A program made the translations under genes and the position numbers. From positions 1 to 64,000 of the forward strand of contig NZ_BEDT01000004.1 in the NCBI RefSeq assembly GCF_002260845.1: a stretch of 64,000 nt of DNA, written 5' to 3'. Below, one piece after another: positions 30,660 to 42,276 of this stretch (the stretch's first letter is position 1; each line of letters opens with the position of its first letter). Under the pieces are notes generated by a model. The model had not been told where the DNA came from. It made no database searches and was given only the letters and a program-made list of their open reading frames with translations. The stretch is from Pseudolactococcus reticulitermitis. Lineage in GTDB: Bacteria; Bacillota; Bacilli; Lactobacillales; Streptococcaceae.

Positions 30660-30930
30660 ATCATGTTGGCTGAAAGTTTTCCACAATTAATCAAAAATAA
30701 AAGGAAAAATCAACACGTGCATTAAAAATTATACACAGGGGTGTGGAAAATGTGGAAAAAATCGCCAATTTTGAATTTAATCACAGGTAAATTGCCTTAA
30801 AAATCGCGAAATAAACCTGTTTTTTAAAAGTTAATCACAGATGTGCAAAACTTATGCACAAGGTGTGATTTAAATTGTCTTGTGTATAACTTTGTTGGAA
30901 AAGAAAAATCCACAAATAGGCTGTGGATTA
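30660..30930. other. oriC: Chromosomal replication origin oriC
   Basis: AT-rich gap between dnaA and parB with many box-like sites: TTTTCCACA 30677, TTATACACA 30729, TGTGGAAAA 30742 and 30751, TTAATCACA 30777 and 30831, TGTGCAAAA 30842, TTATGCACA 30852, TGTGATTTA 30864, TGTGTATAA 30881 and TGTGGATTA 30922. Most differ from TTATCCACA by one or two bases. Genes on both sides mostly point away from it, as expected at an origin. Confidence 0.85.
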
Positions 30931-31686
30931 CTTGTGGGTCAAAATGAGGAGAAGTCTGTTAAGCTCTTCGAGTGTGTCATAGGCGATTTCAATTTTTTGG
31001 GGTTTAATCGTCACTGGCTGACCTAAGGTTTTAGCGATGTCGGTTTCAGCTGATTTGATAAAAACATCTTTTGATTTGATAGTCCGTTCATCAGATTGTT
31101 TGGTCAATTGTTTTTCAAGTGCGCGAACAGAAAGCTGTTCTTGCTCAATGCGCTTCGCCCAGAATAGCTGTTCTTCTGGTGTTTTTAGACCGAGTAACAG
31201 TCGCGCGTGACCTTGGGAAATTTTTTGCGCTTCAATCAGTTCTAAAATGGGTTGCGGGAGATTTAAAATGCGGATGGCATTGGTCACATAAGGACGAGAT
31301 TTCCCCAATTTTTCAGCGATTTGGCTGTGGGTCAGGCCTTGTTTGGTCACGAGATTTTGGAGACTTCGCGCTTCATCTAGAAGCGTCAAATCATCCCGTT
31401 GTAAATTTTCCAAAATGGCTAATGTCATCATCTCGTCATCTGTTAATTGACGGATGATGGCAGGAATTTCTGTTAGTCCTGCTAACTGGGAAGCTCTAAA
31501 ACGGCGTTCCCCAGCCAAAATTTCGTAGCCGATAATCGGCGATTTTCTGACGATAATGGGTTGTAACACCCCATTTTCTTTGATAGAATCGCTAAGTTCT
31601 TGTAATTTTTTATCGTCAAAGACAATCCGTGGTTGATAGGGGTTTTTGACAAGATCTGACATTGAGAGCAGTTGAATAGTTTCCAT
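30928..31686 (-). CDS. parB: ParB/Spo0J chromosome partitioning protein
   Basis: 252 residues. ParB N-terminal CTPase fold with NPYQPR and the GERRFRAS motif (about 58-65), then a helix-turn-helix (about 120-140, THSQIAEKLGKSRPYVTNAIRIL) that reads parS, and a C-terminal dimerisation part. No ParA is encoded nearby, which is usual in streptococci and lactococci. It lies next to oriC, as in most Firmicutes, and probably loads SMC there. Confidence 0.93.
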   Translation of the reverse strand: METIQLLSMSDLVKNPYQPRIVFDDKKLQELSDSIKENGVLQPIIVRKSPIIGYEILAGERRFRASQLAGLTEIPAIIRQLTDDEMMTLAILENLQRDDLTLLDEARSLQNLVTKQGLTHSQIAEKLGKSRPYVTNAIRILNLPQPILELIEAQKISQGHARLLLGLKTPEEQLFWAKRIEQEQLSVRALEKQLTKQSDERTIKSKDVFIKSAETDIAKTLGQPVTIKPQKIEIAYDTLEELNRLLLILTHK

Positions 31687-31728
31687 AGTGCTATTTTACC
31701 ATGTCTTACACTCATTTTGCGTGATTTT

Positions 31729-31744
31729 TGCTATACTGAAACTA
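31729..31744 (+). promoter_or_regulatory. Extended -10 promoter with leaderless start (glycerate kinase)
   Basis: TATACT at 31732-31737 preceded by TG. The ATG begins 7 positions later at 31744, and no Shine-Dalgarno exists between. Transcription probably starts at the A of ATG. Confidence 0.6.
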
Positions 31745-32784
31745 TGAAAATTCTAGCAGCGATTGATTCTTTTAAAGGGAGTGCTACTTCTGAGCAGCTG
31801 AATACTGCGGCTTTATCAGGCATTTTAGCTCAATTTCCTGATATACAGGTGCAAAGCATGCCGATTGCCGATGGTGGTGAGGGCGTTTTAGAGGTGCTTG
31901 CCTACCAGAAAAATGCCATTAGAAAAACCAGCCAAACGACAGATTTATTGGGTCGTCCACTTGAGGTGCCTTACTTATTATTGGGGCATAGGGCAGTGAT
32001 TGAGTCGGCGAAAGTCATCGGGCTTGATTTAGTCGAAGTCAGTTCTGAAACCATCTCACGCGCGACGACCTTTGGTCTAGGCACCGTTGTCAAAGATGCT
32101 ATCCAAACAGGCGCACAAACGATTATTGTGAGTTTGGGCGGGACAGGCACGTCTGACGGCGGTCAAGGCTTTTTAAAAAGTCTGGAGACGACGGATTTAT
32201 CAGGTGTGACCCTGATTGGGGCAAGTGATGTGACCAATCCTTATTATGGGGAAAATGGTGCAGCGACTATTTTCGCAGCTCAAAAAGGGGCAACAGCTGC
32301 ACAGATCACTCAGTTGAATGCGCGTGATACACGATTTGCACAAGAAATGTTGATGCATCGTGGGATTGATTTACAAAAAATATCTGGAGCAGGTGCAGCG
32401 GGAGGTCTAGGTGGGGCAATCGCCTTACTTGGCGGTCAATTAACCTCAGGATTTGACTTCATTGCTGACTTGATTCAGTTAGAACAAGCTATCTCAGACT
32501 CAGACCTTATTTTAACAGGTGAGGGGCATCTGGATCATCAAAGCAGTCAAGGTAAGGTCGTTTCAGGCGTTGCCAAATTGGCGAAAAAATATGGAAAACC
32601 TTGTGTCGCTTTGGTTGGCAGTCGTTCGGATGATTTAGGAGAGCTTGAAACCGACTTGACAGCGGCTTTTAGTATTCAGACAGGTCCGATTGCTTTGGCT
32701 GATGCCATCAATGCCGAAACGACGTTGAAAAATATGGCGATGACAGCGCAAAATGTTATGCGTGTCTTTAAATCGCACCAATAA
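31744..32784 (+). CDS. Glycerate kinase
   Basis: 346 residues from ATG 31744 (MKILAAIDSFKGSATSEQLN). An in-frame ATG at 31672 lies inside parB and would add 24 unrelated residues. Family motifs: IDSFKGSATSEQ at the start, ADGGEGVLEVL near 40, GGTGTSDGGQG near 132, AAGGLGGA near 218 and LTGEGHLDHQS near 255. It phosphorylates glycerate for entry into glycolysis. The gene stands alone, divergent from parB with 57 bp between. Confidence 0.9.
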   Translation: MKILAAIDSFKGSATSEQLNTAALSGILAQFPDIQVQSMPIADGGEGVLEVLAYQKNAIRKTSQTTDLLGRPLEVPYLLLGHRAVIESAKVIGLDLVEVSSETISRATTFGLGTVVKDAIQTGAQTIIVSLGGTGTSDGGQGFLKSLETTDLSGVTLIGASDVTNPYYGENGAATIFAAQKGATAAQITQLNARDTRFAQEMLMHRGIDLQKISGAGAAGGLGGAIALLGGQLTSGFDFIADLIQLEQAISDSDLILTGEGHLDHQSSQGKVVSGVAKLAKKYGKPCVALVGSRSDDLGELETDLTAAFSIQTGPIALADAINAETTLKNMAMTAQNVMRVFKSHQ

Positions 32785-32786
32785 TA

Positions 32787-32814
32787 AAAAACAGCCGAGA
32801 CTGTTTTTTTATTT
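32787..32814. terminator. Bidirectional terminator between glycerate kinase and trhO
   Basis: AAAAACAG and CTGTTTTTTT around a 6-nt loop. Both strands end in a T run, suitable for the converging genes. Confidence 0.75.
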
Positions 32815-32818
32815 GACT

Positions 32819-33775
32819 TTAAGCAACCACTTCGTGAATGGCGTGTAGTCGTTCTGCGACTTCTGATTCAGATAAATGATGACTAACGATATAGCGATTG
32901 CGTGGATGGATACGACACTCATGACGACAACCACCGAGATAAGTCGCTTCATTGGCTTCAGATGCGAGAATTTGACGATTACATTCAGGATTGCCACAGT
33001 TGATATAGCGTTCACAAGGCGTGCCGTCAAACCAGTCTTTACCAACGATGACATGTTCGACATGGTTAATCGGAACAGCAATTCTGCTGTCAAAAACATA
33101 CATTTGACCATCCCACAAATCGCCTCTTACTTCAGGATCTTTCCCATAAGTTGCAATCCCGCCGTGAAGTTGACCAACATCTTTAAAGCCTTCTCGAACT
33201 AACCAGCCTGAGAATTTTTCACAGCGAATGCCACCGGTACAATAGGTGAGGACACGTTTTTCCATAAACTCTTCTTTGTGATCACGTATCCATTGGGGTA
33301 ATTCTCTAAAACTACGGATGTCAGGGCGAACCGCCCCTCTAAAATGACCTAAATCGAATTCATAATCATTGCGCGCGTCAATGACAACGGTGTTATCATC
33401 TAGCATGGCATCTTTAAATTCTTTTGGAGAGAGGTAAGCGCCTGTTAAAGCTAACGGATCAATGTCATCTTCTAAGTTAAGACTGACCAATTCTTTGCGG
33501 TAACGGACGTGCATTTTTTTAAAGGCATGGTCTTCAGACAAATCAATTTTAAAAATGGTTTCAGCAAATCGAGGATCTGCGTGCATCATCTTGATATAGG
33601 CTTCAGTTTGTTCAAATGTACCCGAAACAGTGCCGTTGATACCTTCATCAGCGACTAAAATTCTGCCCTTGATACCTAAAGCTTTACAGGCTGCTAGATG
33701 TGCTTGGGCGAATTGTTCACCGTTTTCGATTGGTACGTATTGATAATATAAAAGTACACGATAATCTTGTGTCAT
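32819..33775 (-). CDS. trhO: tRNA uridine(34) hydroxylase TrhO (rhodanese domain)
   Basis: 318 residues. N-terminal acylphosphatase-like domain (about 1-95, [10 protein letters not shown]), rhodanese domain with the active-site loop [16 protein letters not shown] (about 178-192), and a Cys-rich C-terminal region ([23 protein letters not shown]). TrhO makes 5-hydroxyuridine at the wobble position of tRNAs using oxygen. Confidence 0.92.
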   Translation of the reverse strand: MTQDYRVLLYYQYVPIENGEQFAQAHLAACKALGIKGRILVADEGINGTVSGTFEQTEAYIKMMHADPRFAETIFKIDLSEDHAFKKMHVRYRKELVSLNLEDDIDPLALTGAYLSPKEFKDAMLDDNTVVIDARNDYEFDLGHFRGAVRPDIRSFRELPQWIRDHKEEFMEKRVLTYCTGGIRCEKFSGWLVREGFKDVGQLHGGIATYGKDPEVRGDLWDGQMYVFDSRIAVPINHVEHVIVGKDWFDGTPCERYINCGNPECNRQILASEANEATYLGGCRHECRIHPRNRYIVSHHLSESEVAERLHAIHEVVA

Positions 33776-33921
33776 TTTCTTCCCCTTTGTGTTTGATCTA
33801 AAAAGCTATCAATACCATTTAGACATCTTTAAAGGGGGAAAGCAACCATTTTGCTTGTGTTTTTTTACACAAAAATTATGCTACAATTTAAGGAAAGAGA
33901 CGAGAAAATGGAGAAAATCAG

Positions 33922-34467
33922 ATGACGAGATGTGGTTGGGCGAAGTTACCGCTAGAAATTGCGTATCATGATCAGGAATGGGGAAAACCTAAGTATGATG
34001 ATGCGGTGCTTTTTGAGATGTTGCTGCTTGAGGGATTGCAAGCTGGGCTGAGTTGGTCTACAATTTTGGCAAAGCGTGAGAATTATCGCAAGGCACTGGA
34101 TAATTTTGACCCGCAAAAAATAAAAGCTTATGACCAAGAAAAGTTAGATGACTTGTTACAGGATACAGGGTTAATCCGTAACAAGCGTAAAATGCAAGCC
34201 ATCGTCAAAAATGCTCAGGCTTTTATTCAGGTTCAGACAGAATTTGGCTGCTTTTCGACCTATCTCTGGCAATACGTTTCGGGTCAGCCGATACAACATG
34301 TCTATCACCATTTATCAGAAGTTCCTGCGATAACAGATATTTCTGAAAAGATGAGCCAAGACATGAAGAAAAGAGGCTTTTCATTTGTCGGGCCGACCAT
34401 TTGTTATGCCTATATGCAGTCTGTTGGTCTGGTTAATGACCATATTGTTTCCTGTGATTATCGGTAA
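33922..34467 (+). CDS. tag: DNA-3-methyladenine glycosylase I
   Basis: 181 residues. It removes 3-methyladenine from alkylated DNA. The Zn-site Cys is near the N-terminus (MTRCGWAK). Family motifs are YHDQEWGKP, LLLEGLQAGLSW and the C-terminal FVGPTICYAYMQSVGLVNDH. Ribosome site GGAG is 8 nt before the ATG. Confidence 0.95.
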   Translation: MTRCGWAKLPLEIAYHDQEWGKPKYDDAVLFEMLLLEGLQAGLSWSTILAKRENYRKALDNFDPQKIKAYDQEKLDDLLQDTGLIRNKRKMQAIVKNAQAFIQVQTEFGCFSTYLWQYVSGQPIQHVYHHLSEVPAITDISEKMSQDMKKRGFSFVGPTICYAYMQSVGLVNDHIVSCDYR

Positions 34468-34479
34468 AAACCTAAGAAA

Positions 34480-34505
34480 AAAGCAACCTCGGCTGCTTTT
34501 TTTTG
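34480..34505. terminator. Bidirectional terminator between tag and the DUF975 gene
   Basis: AAAAAGCA / TGCTTTTTTTT around an 8-nt loop, followed by the convergent DUF975 gene. Confidence 0.75.
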
Positions 34506-34506
34506 C

Positions 34507-35244
34507 TTATAAACGATTTTGAATGCGTGCTTCGTAGAAAGCAACCATCGACATTTCCGTGTAAGGCATGGTCCAGATTTGAGGTAGTCTCCAAAAGAAG
34601 GCGCCTAGAATATACCAGCCGATAAAGGTTAAATTAAAGAGAAAATATTTAAACTTATACCCTTTCATCATCTCTTTTGAGGTATTAAGCACATCCCAAA
34701 TGCCTTGGTATTGGTTATTTTTAAGTTTATCGTACAAGACATAAGTTGCTTGTGACCAAGCAAATCCAAGGTTGATGGCAATTGCCCAACCAATAATAGG
34801 GATGAACATCAGTAGGAACAAAATGAGCTGTTGGATAAGCGTTAAGATAGCAATTTTCCAGAAAGAATTATCGTTAAAAGTGCGAAGAATGTCTTTTGAT
34901 AAATTAATGTCTTCTTTCTCACCACGGAAAATTTCAATATAATTGAACATGCTGGCTGTTGTAAAAGCAGTCACAATGACAGTGATTAAAAAGCTGATAA
35001 TGAGTCCAACAAGAATAATTGGAATGGCGATGGCAAGGACTATTCCCCAATCAACATTTGAAAAGGCATTGGAAAAATCAACATTTGAGTCATTCAAACG
35101 ATGTTGTAAGACGACTGTGTAAGAATTATCGAAACGGCTTGTAAGAATAGAGAGTGCGAGTGGCACAATAAATAAGAGCATTTTGGTTATAAAATTGTCT
35201 TTAAGCGCCAATTTTGCGGCTTGTTTAAGTTCTGAACTGGTCAT
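34507..35244 (-). CDS. DUF975 family membrane protein
   Basis: 245 residues with five or six hydrophobic segments (about 20-40, 70-100, 135-160 and 200-225) and the DUF975 pattern SELKQAAKLALK at the start, then GYKFKYFLFNLTFIGWYILG. Integral membrane protein of unknown function, common in lactic acid bacteria. Monocistronic, with AAGGAG near the ATG. Confidence 0.8.
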   Translation of the reverse strand: MTSSELKQAAKLALKDNFITKMLLFIVPLALSILTSRFDNSYTVVLQHRLNDSNVDFSNAFSNVDWGIVLAIAIPIILVGLIISFLITVIVTAFTTASMFNYIEIFRGEKEDINLSKDILRTFNDNSFWKIAILTLIQQLILFLLMFIPIIGWAIAINLGFAWSQATYVLYDKLKNNQYQGIWDVLNTSKEMMKGYKFKYFLFNLTFIGWYILGAFFWRLPQIWTMPYTEMSMVAFYEARIQNRL

Positions 35245-35392
35245 TAATTTCTCCTTTTTTGACTGCTATAATTCATAAGATGTTTAGATTATTATAGCAT
35301 GTCTCACTTATAATAAGCAAAGATAAGCCTACATCTGCTATAAAGTCTAAAAATTGATACTAAGTGTCCTGCTTTTTTTATTGCTCATAATC

Positions 35393-35401
35393 TGCTATAA
35401 T
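35393..35401 (+). promoter_or_regulatory. Extended -10 promoter of yajC
   Basis: TATAAT at 35396-35401 with TG at 35393-35394; no good -35 is seen. The yajC ATG is 32 nt downstream, with a ribosome site (ATGAGGT) in between. Confidence 0.6.
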
Positions 35402-35432
35402 AGAAACTATCAAAAATAAATGAGGTAAAGAC

Positions 35433-35792
35433 ATGAGTTTTGTAATTTTGATTATTCTGTTTGGCGGAATGATGTGGTTTATGCAACGTAACCAAAAGAA
35501 AGCAGCTTCGCAACGTCAAGAACAACTTGATAATATGCAACCTGGTTCTGAAATCGTAACAATTGGCGGTTTGCACGGTATTTTGGCAAGCGTTGATAAA
35601 ACAAAAGGAACGATTGAACTGGATGCTGAAGGGGTTATTTTGACTTTTGATCGTGCAGCTGTTAAAACGATCAAACCGATTGCAACGACTGATGAAGCTA
35701 CGGATGCGATTGATGCTGTGATTGCTGATGCCAAAACAGAGGCAGTTGATGCGAACGAAACAGCTGATCAACAAGATTCACCTTTCGAATAA
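35433..35792 (+). CDS. yajC: Sec translocase accessory subunit YajC
   Basis: 119 residues. One N-terminal transmembrane helix (1-15) is followed by the YajC core (MWFMQRNQKKAASQRQEQLDNMQPGSEIVTIGGLHGILASVD) and an acidic tail. It associates with SecDF in protein export. It has its own promoter and terminator. Confidence 0.93.
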   Translation: MSFVILIILFGGMMWFMQRNQKKAASQRQEQLDNMQPGSEIVTIGGLHGILASVDKTKGTIELDAEGVILTFDRAAVKTIKPIATTDEATDAIDAVIADAKTEAVDANETADQQDSPFE

Positions 35793-35801
35793 GACAGAAC
35801 A

Positions 35802-35828
35802 AATAAGCCACATGGCTTATTTTTTTTA
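35802..35828 (+). terminator. Terminator after yajC
   Basis: Stem AATAAGCC/GGCTTATT with a 4-nt loop, then eight T. Confidence 0.85.
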
Positions 35829-36016
35829 AGAATTTTTACTGAAAATATGGTAAAATTAAAGGAAGCTCCTAATGGAAAGCAAGATGAAATACAAGGATTA
35901 GTCCATTATTTTAAGAATTTTAAGTGTTACAAGTTACATCCAAATGAGACGACTTCAACTTCTTGCCCTATGCGAGTGAATCATTAGAACCGATGAATTA
36001 GAGGTAGATAGATAAG

Positions 36017-36763
36017 ATGACAGCAACATCTGATAGAGCAGTTACGCAAAAAATTCCAAATCATCTGGCAGTAATCATGGATGGGAATGGGCGTTGGGCG
36101 CAACGTCAAGGCAAAGCACGTATTTTTGGTCATAAGGCAGGTATGGATGCTTTACAGACGATTGCCATTCACGCGCAAAATCGCGGCGTCAAAGTGATGA
36201 CTGTCTACGCATTCTCAACAGAAAACTGGACGAGACCAGCTGCTGAGGTTAAATTTATCATGAGCCTGCCGATTGATTTTTATGAAAAATTCGTCCCAAC
36301 GCTGAATCGTGAAAACATTCGGATTGCCATGATTGGCACACGAGCAGGTGTCCCGAAAGCCACGCTGAAATCAATTGATCGTGCCATGGTTGATACGGCG
36401 CAAAATACAGGGATGATTTTAACCATCGCTTTGAATTATGGTGGTCAAGCTGAAATTTTAGATGCCGTTAGAGCTTTAGCGACAGAAGTGAAAGCAGGGA
36501 CCTTGTCAATAGATGACATCACACAAAAAAGCTTTGAGCAACAACTCACTACAGCGATTTTACCAGAAGCTTATCGCAATCCGGATTTTGTCATTCGGAC
36601 ATCAGGCGAAAATCGTTTGAGTAATTTTTTACCCTGGCAAACAGCTTACAGCGAATTATATTTTACAGAGACATTATGGCCAGATTTTGATGAGGCTGCG
36701 TTAGATTTAGCATTTGACGTCTTTTCACAACGGGATCGCAGATATGGAGGTATCAAAAAATGA
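36017..36763 (+). CDS. uppS: Undecaprenyl diphosphate synthase
   Basis: 248 residues. It condenses IPP units onto farnesyl-PP to make the C55 carrier lipid for the wall. Motifs: IMDGNGRWAQRQG (about 20-32, catalytic Asp), YAFSTENW, and FVIRTSGENRLSNFLPWQTAYSEL. The leader of about 190 nt contains a pairing TAATGGA/TCCATTA (35872-35911) of unknown role. The stop overlaps cdsA by 4 nt. Confidence 0.96.
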   Translation: MTATSDRAVTQKIPNHLAVIMDGNGRWAQRQGKARIFGHKAGMDALQTIAIHAQNRGVKVMTVYAFSTENWTRPAAEVKFIMSLPIDFYEKFVPTLNRENIRIAMIGTRAGVPKATLKSIDRAMVDTAQNTGMILTIALNYGGQAEILDAVRALATEVKAGTLSIDDITQKSFEQQLTTAILPEAYRNPDFVIRTSGENRLSNFLPWQTAYSELYFTETLWPDFDEAALDLAFDVFSQRDRRYGGIKK

Positions 36764-37554
36764 CGCAAAGAATTATCACAGGTGTTGTCGCAGGGGCAGT
36801 CTTTTTAGGTCTAGCGATTCTTGGCGGGACACCTTTTCATATTTTGGTAGCCTTACTCGTTATGATTGCCATGGCTGAACTGTTCAAAATGCGCAAGTTA
36901 GAAATCTTATCTTTCGAAGGGATTTTAGCAACACTTGCTGCCCTTTCTTTGTCTTTACCCACAACGCAATATTTTCCAAAACTTGGCACAGATAGCAATT
37001 TTACCCTGTTTACTTTATTTTTATTGATCATGATGGGGGTCATGGTCTTTACCAAGGGCAAGTATTCTTTTGAAGATTTAGGCTTTCCTTTCTTGTCAGC
37101 TTTTTATATCGGGATTGGGTTTCAAAATTTATTAGCGGCGCGTGAAAATAGTTTATTTATCCTGTTTTTAGCCCTCTTTATTGTTTGGGCAACGGATTCA
37201 GGTGCTTATTTTGTCGGTCGAAAATTGGGTAAGACAAAGTTAATTCCGAGTGTGTCGCCGAATAAAACCGTCGAGGGGGCATTGGGCGGTGTTATTTCAG
37301 CTATTGTTGTTGCCGTTCTAATGGTCTTCCTTTATCCCAAACAAGCGCCAAATATTGGTATGATACATTTAATTATTTTAGTGGCTGTTTTCTCTGTCGT
37401 GGGGCAACTTGGTGATTTGGTAGAGTCTAGTCTGAAACGTCATTTTGGCGTGAAAGATTCGGGTAAAATTTTACCAGGCCATGGTGGTATCCTAGATCGT
37501 TTTGATAGTCTGATTTTCGTTTTTCCGGTGATGCATTTACTTGGGTTATTTTAA
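36760..37554 (+). CDS. cdsA: Phosphatidate cytidylyltransferase
   Basis: 264 residues with about eight membrane helices. The C-terminal signature runs from VGQLGDLVESSLKRHFGVKDSG to LPGHGGILDRFDSL. It makes CDP-diacylglycerol for phospholipids. Its ATG overlaps the uppS stop. Confidence 0.96.
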   Translation: MTQRIITGVVAGAVFLGLAILGGTPFHILVALLVMIAMAELFKMRKLEILSFEGILATLAALSLSLPTTQYFPKLGTDSNFTLFTLFLLIMMGVMVFTKGKYSFEDLGFPFLSAFYIGIGFQNLLAARENSLFILFLALFIVWATDSGAYFVGRKLGKTKLIPSVSPNKTVEGALGGVISAIVVAVLMVFLYPKQAPNIGMIHLIILVAVFSVVGQLGDLVESSLKRHFGVKDSGKILPGHGGILDRFDSLIFVFPVMHLLGLF

Positions 37555-37656
37555 CCTGATTTAACTGATGATAAAACTCCTTGCTCGTGTGCTGATGCCA
37601 TTGGCGCAAGCAAAGGAGAAATTTTAATAAATTAAACGAAGGAGGTAGTTCAGGAT

Positions 37657-38853
37657 ATGACAAAGAAAAAAATTATTTTACTAGGGGCGACGGGAAGTGT
37701 CGGCGTTCAGGCTTTAGATGTGATTGCAGCGCACCCGGAGCAGTTTGAATTGGTCGGTTTTGCTTTCGGCAAAAATATCGAGAAAGCGCGTGAGATTATT
37801 CAAGCTTTTTCTCCTAAAATCGTCGTTGCAGCGCAAGAATCATCACAAGTGACACTTGCCAAAGCGTTTCCAGATGTTGAGCTTCATGTCGGCAATGAAG
37901 GCTTAATCACATTAGCTAGAACAGAAGGCTATGACATTTTGCTAAACGCAATCGTCGGTTCTGTCGGCTTACCACCAACGATTGAAGCGGTGCAGCTTGG
38001 TCGAGACATCGCCTTAGCCAACAAGGAAACTTTAGTCGTGGCAGGTTATACGATTATGGCAGAAGCGGCAAGAACAGGCAGCAAAATTTTGCCGGTTGAC
38101 AGCGAGCATGCGGCGATTTTTCAAGTCCTCCAAGGCGTCGCCAAAAGTGATGTTCGCAGTTTGACGATTACGGCATCAGGCGGGTCATTCCGTGATAAAA
38201 CGCATGAAGAATTGGTCGATGTGACCCTTGAAGACGCTTTAGCTCACCCCAATTGGACGATGGGAGCGAAGATTACGCTAGATTCTGCGACCATGGTCAA
38301 TAAAGGTCTGGAAGTGATTGAGGCACATCATTTATTTGGCATTCCTTATGATGATATTCATGTCGTGTTGCATCGGGAATCTGTCGTGCATTCGATGGTG
38401 ACGCTAAAAGATGGTGCTGTTTTGGCACAACTCGGGGCAACGGATATGCGTGAACCTATCCAGTATGCTTTATCTTATCCGAGACATTTGACCATGCACC
38501 ATGAAACGCCGTTTGATTTGACTGAAATTGGTGCCCTTCATTTTGAAAAGATGGATCTGGTTCGTTTTCCGATGTTAGATTTGGCATATCGGGTAGGGAA
38601 ATTAGGCGGCGGCTATCCAGCGGTCTACAATGCAGCAAATGAAATTGCCAATCAAGCCTTTCAAGATGGCAAAATTACTTTCTTAGAGATTGAACAATTA
38701 ATCACGCGCGCTGTTTTTGAACATATGGAATTTGACGGTCAAACGCTACATCAAATTTTAGCGTCTGATGAAAGAACACGTCAAAAAGTGTCACAGTGGG
38801 TAGAAGATTTGACTCAAGAAAAAAAGATTGCGCTGACTGAAGTTCGCAAATAA
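37657..38853 (+). CDS. dxr: 1-deoxy-D-xylulose-5-phosphate reductoisomerase
   Basis: 398 residues, full length. N-terminal NADPH site LGATGSVGVQALDVI (about 8-22), ALANKETLVVAG, metal and substrate motifs PVDSEHAAIFQ (about 146-156), ITASGGSFRD and NWTMGAKITLDSATMVNKGLEVIEAH, then HRESVVHSMV. First committed step of the MEP isoprenoid pathway. In Bacillus dxr also lies between cdsA and rseP. Streptococci and L. lactis use mevalonate and lack it. No motif is missing, so it looks functional. Strong GGAGG upstream. Confidence 0.95.
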   Translation: MTKKKIILLGATGSVGVQALDVIAAHPEQFELVGFAFGKNIEKAREIIQAFSPKIVVAAQESSQVTLAKAFPDVELHVGNEGLITLARTEGYDILLNAIVGSVGLPPTIEAVQLGRDIALANKETLVVAGYTIMAEAARTGSKILPVDSEHAAIFQVLQGVAKSDVRSLTITASGGSFRDKTHEELVDVTLEDALAHPNWTMGAKITLDSATMVNKGLEVIEAHHLFGIPYDDIHVVLHRESVVHSMVTLKDGAVLAQLGATDMREPIQYALSYPRHLTMHHETPFDLTEIGALHFEKMDLVRFPMLDLAYRVGKLGGGYPAVYNAANEIANQAFQDGKITFLEIEQLITRAVFEHMEFDGQTLHQILASDERTRQKVSQWVEDLTQEKKIALTEVRK

Positions 38854-38903
38854 TCTAATCTGATTTCAAGATTTCATTTCACGAAAAGGGGAAATAACAA
38901 CAT

Positions 38904-40145
38904 ATGGTGCAAAGTTTAGTCACATTTATCATCATTTTCGGTATCATCGTTTGTGTCCATGAGTATGGTCACCTGTTTTTTGCTAAAAAATCAGGGATTT
39001 TAGTGCGGGAATTTTCGATTGGGATGGGTCCGAAAATTTATGCCCACCAAGCGAAAGATGGCACGCTCTATACGATTCGAATTTTACCTCTGGGGGGCTA
39101 TGTTCGCATGGCTGGCTGGGGTGAAGATGAAACTGAAATCAAGACCGGCGCCCCTGTGACTTTGACACTGGATGCCCAAAGCCAGACGGTGACACGTATC
39201 AATCTCAGCGACAAAGTGCAGTTTGGTCAAGCGCTACCGATGCTCGTCACAGCTTACGATTTCGAAAAAGCTTTGACCATTACCGGTGAGGTCAATGGTG
39301 AAGTCGTGACCTATGCGGTGGATCATGATGCGACGGTTGTCGAGGAAGACGGCACGGAGCTGCGCATTGCGCCTTTGGATGTCCAGTATCAGAGCGCGAG
39401 TTTGCCGGGTCGGATGATGACGAACTTCGCGGGACCGCTGAATAACTTTATTTTGGGCGCGGTGGCCTTTGTTTTGGTTGCCTTTATGCAAGGGGGGGTG
39501 CAAGATTTAAAGACCAATCAAATCACGGTGTCTGATCACACTTATCCAGCTTATCAGGCGGGGTTACGGACGGGTGATAAGGTTCTTTCGATTAATGGTG
39601 TACCAATTTCTGATTGGTCGGCGTTGTCGCAGCAAATCGGTAACTCAGATGGTAAGGCGATTCAAGTTAAGACAGATCGCAAAACATTGACGATTACACC
39701 TAAAAAAGAGGAAGAAAGATATGTTATCGGGATTGGTCCGATGATTAAAACAGGTTTTGTGGACAAAATAACAGGAGGTCTGAAAAATGCGGGAACATCT
39801 GCTTTTGCCATTGTCAATGCTTTAAAAGACTTGATTTTACATCCTGATATTAATAAATTGGGCGGACCAGTGGCTATGTATGAGAAATCAGGTGAAGCGG
39901 CGCGTGAAGGGATCACGACGGTGATCAGTTTCATGGCGCTTCTATCGATTAACTTAGGAATTTTCAATTTAATTCCAATTCCTGCCTTGGATGGCGGTAA
40001 GATTGTCATGAATATCATTGAAGCCATTCGTCGTAAACCGATGAAGCAAGAGCATGAAAGTATCATCACCCTTGTCGGTGTGGGGATTATGGTTGTCTTG
40101 ATGATTGCGGTGACTTGGAATGATATTTGGCGAATGTTTCGGTGA
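38904..40145 (+). CDS. rseP: Site-2 intramembrane protease RseP (Eep homologue)
   Basis: 413 residues. Zinc motif HEYGH in helix 1 (about 19-23), a PDZ domain (about 205-275, [16 protein letters not shown]) and the second active-site motif [13 protein letters not shown] near 355. It cuts transmembrane segments after a first cleavage. Its streptococcal and enterococcal homologue Eep matures peptide pheromones, including the SHP peptides that feed Rgg regulators, which is relevant to the island at 48-51 kb. Confidence 0.95.
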   Translation: MVQSLVTFIIIFGIIVCVHEYGHLFFAKKSGILVREFSIGMGPKIYAHQAKDGTLYTIRILPLGGYVRMAGWGEDETEIKTGAPVTLTLDAQSQTVTRINLSDKVQFGQALPMLVTAYDFEKALTITGEVNGEVVTYAVDHDATVVEEDGTELRIAPLDVQYQSASLPGRMMTNFAGPLNNFILGAVAFVLVAFMQGGVQDLKTNQITVSDHTYPAYQAGLRTGDKVLSINGVPISDWSALSQQIGNSDGKAIQVKTDRKTLTITPKKEEERYVIGIGPMIKTGFVDKITGGLKNAGTSAFAIVNALKDLILHPDINKLGGPVAMYEKSGEAAREGITTVISFMALLSINLGIFNLIPIPALDGGKIVMNIIEAIRRKPMKQEHESIITLVGVGIMVVLMIAVTWNDIWRMFR

Positions 40146-40214
40146 TTCTTACGTTTGCTACGCTTATCAACTCTAACTTAACTTAAAAGTGCTGATTTTC
40201 AGCGCTTTTTTTGA

Positions 40215-42146
<1,932 letters not shown>

Positions 42147-42154
42147 AGGCTATG

Positions 42155-42191
42155 AAACCAGAAATCTGAAGATCGGCTTTCTGGTTTTTTT
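42155..42191 (+). terminator. Terminator after proS
   Basis: AAACCAGAAA and TTTCTGGTTTTTTT around a 13-nt loop. Confidence 0.8.
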
Positions 42192-42241
42192 GCTGTGAAA
42201 AAATGATTTACAAAAAAAGAAAGCGATTTCTGAGATATGAT

Positions 42242-42270
42242 TTGCAAAAAAAATAGAAGCATGCTATGAT
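42242..42270 (+). promoter_or_regulatory. Promoter of the 6S-like RNA
   Basis: -35 TTGCAA (42242-42247), 17-bp spacer, -10 TATGAT (42265-42270). No open reading frame follows; it leads into a structured transcript. Confidence 0.75.
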
Positions 42271-42276
42271 ATAACT

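Noticed and set aside
35385-35774. Frame of 129 codons opposite yajC
   Set aside because: Complete overlap with yajC, no ribosome site.
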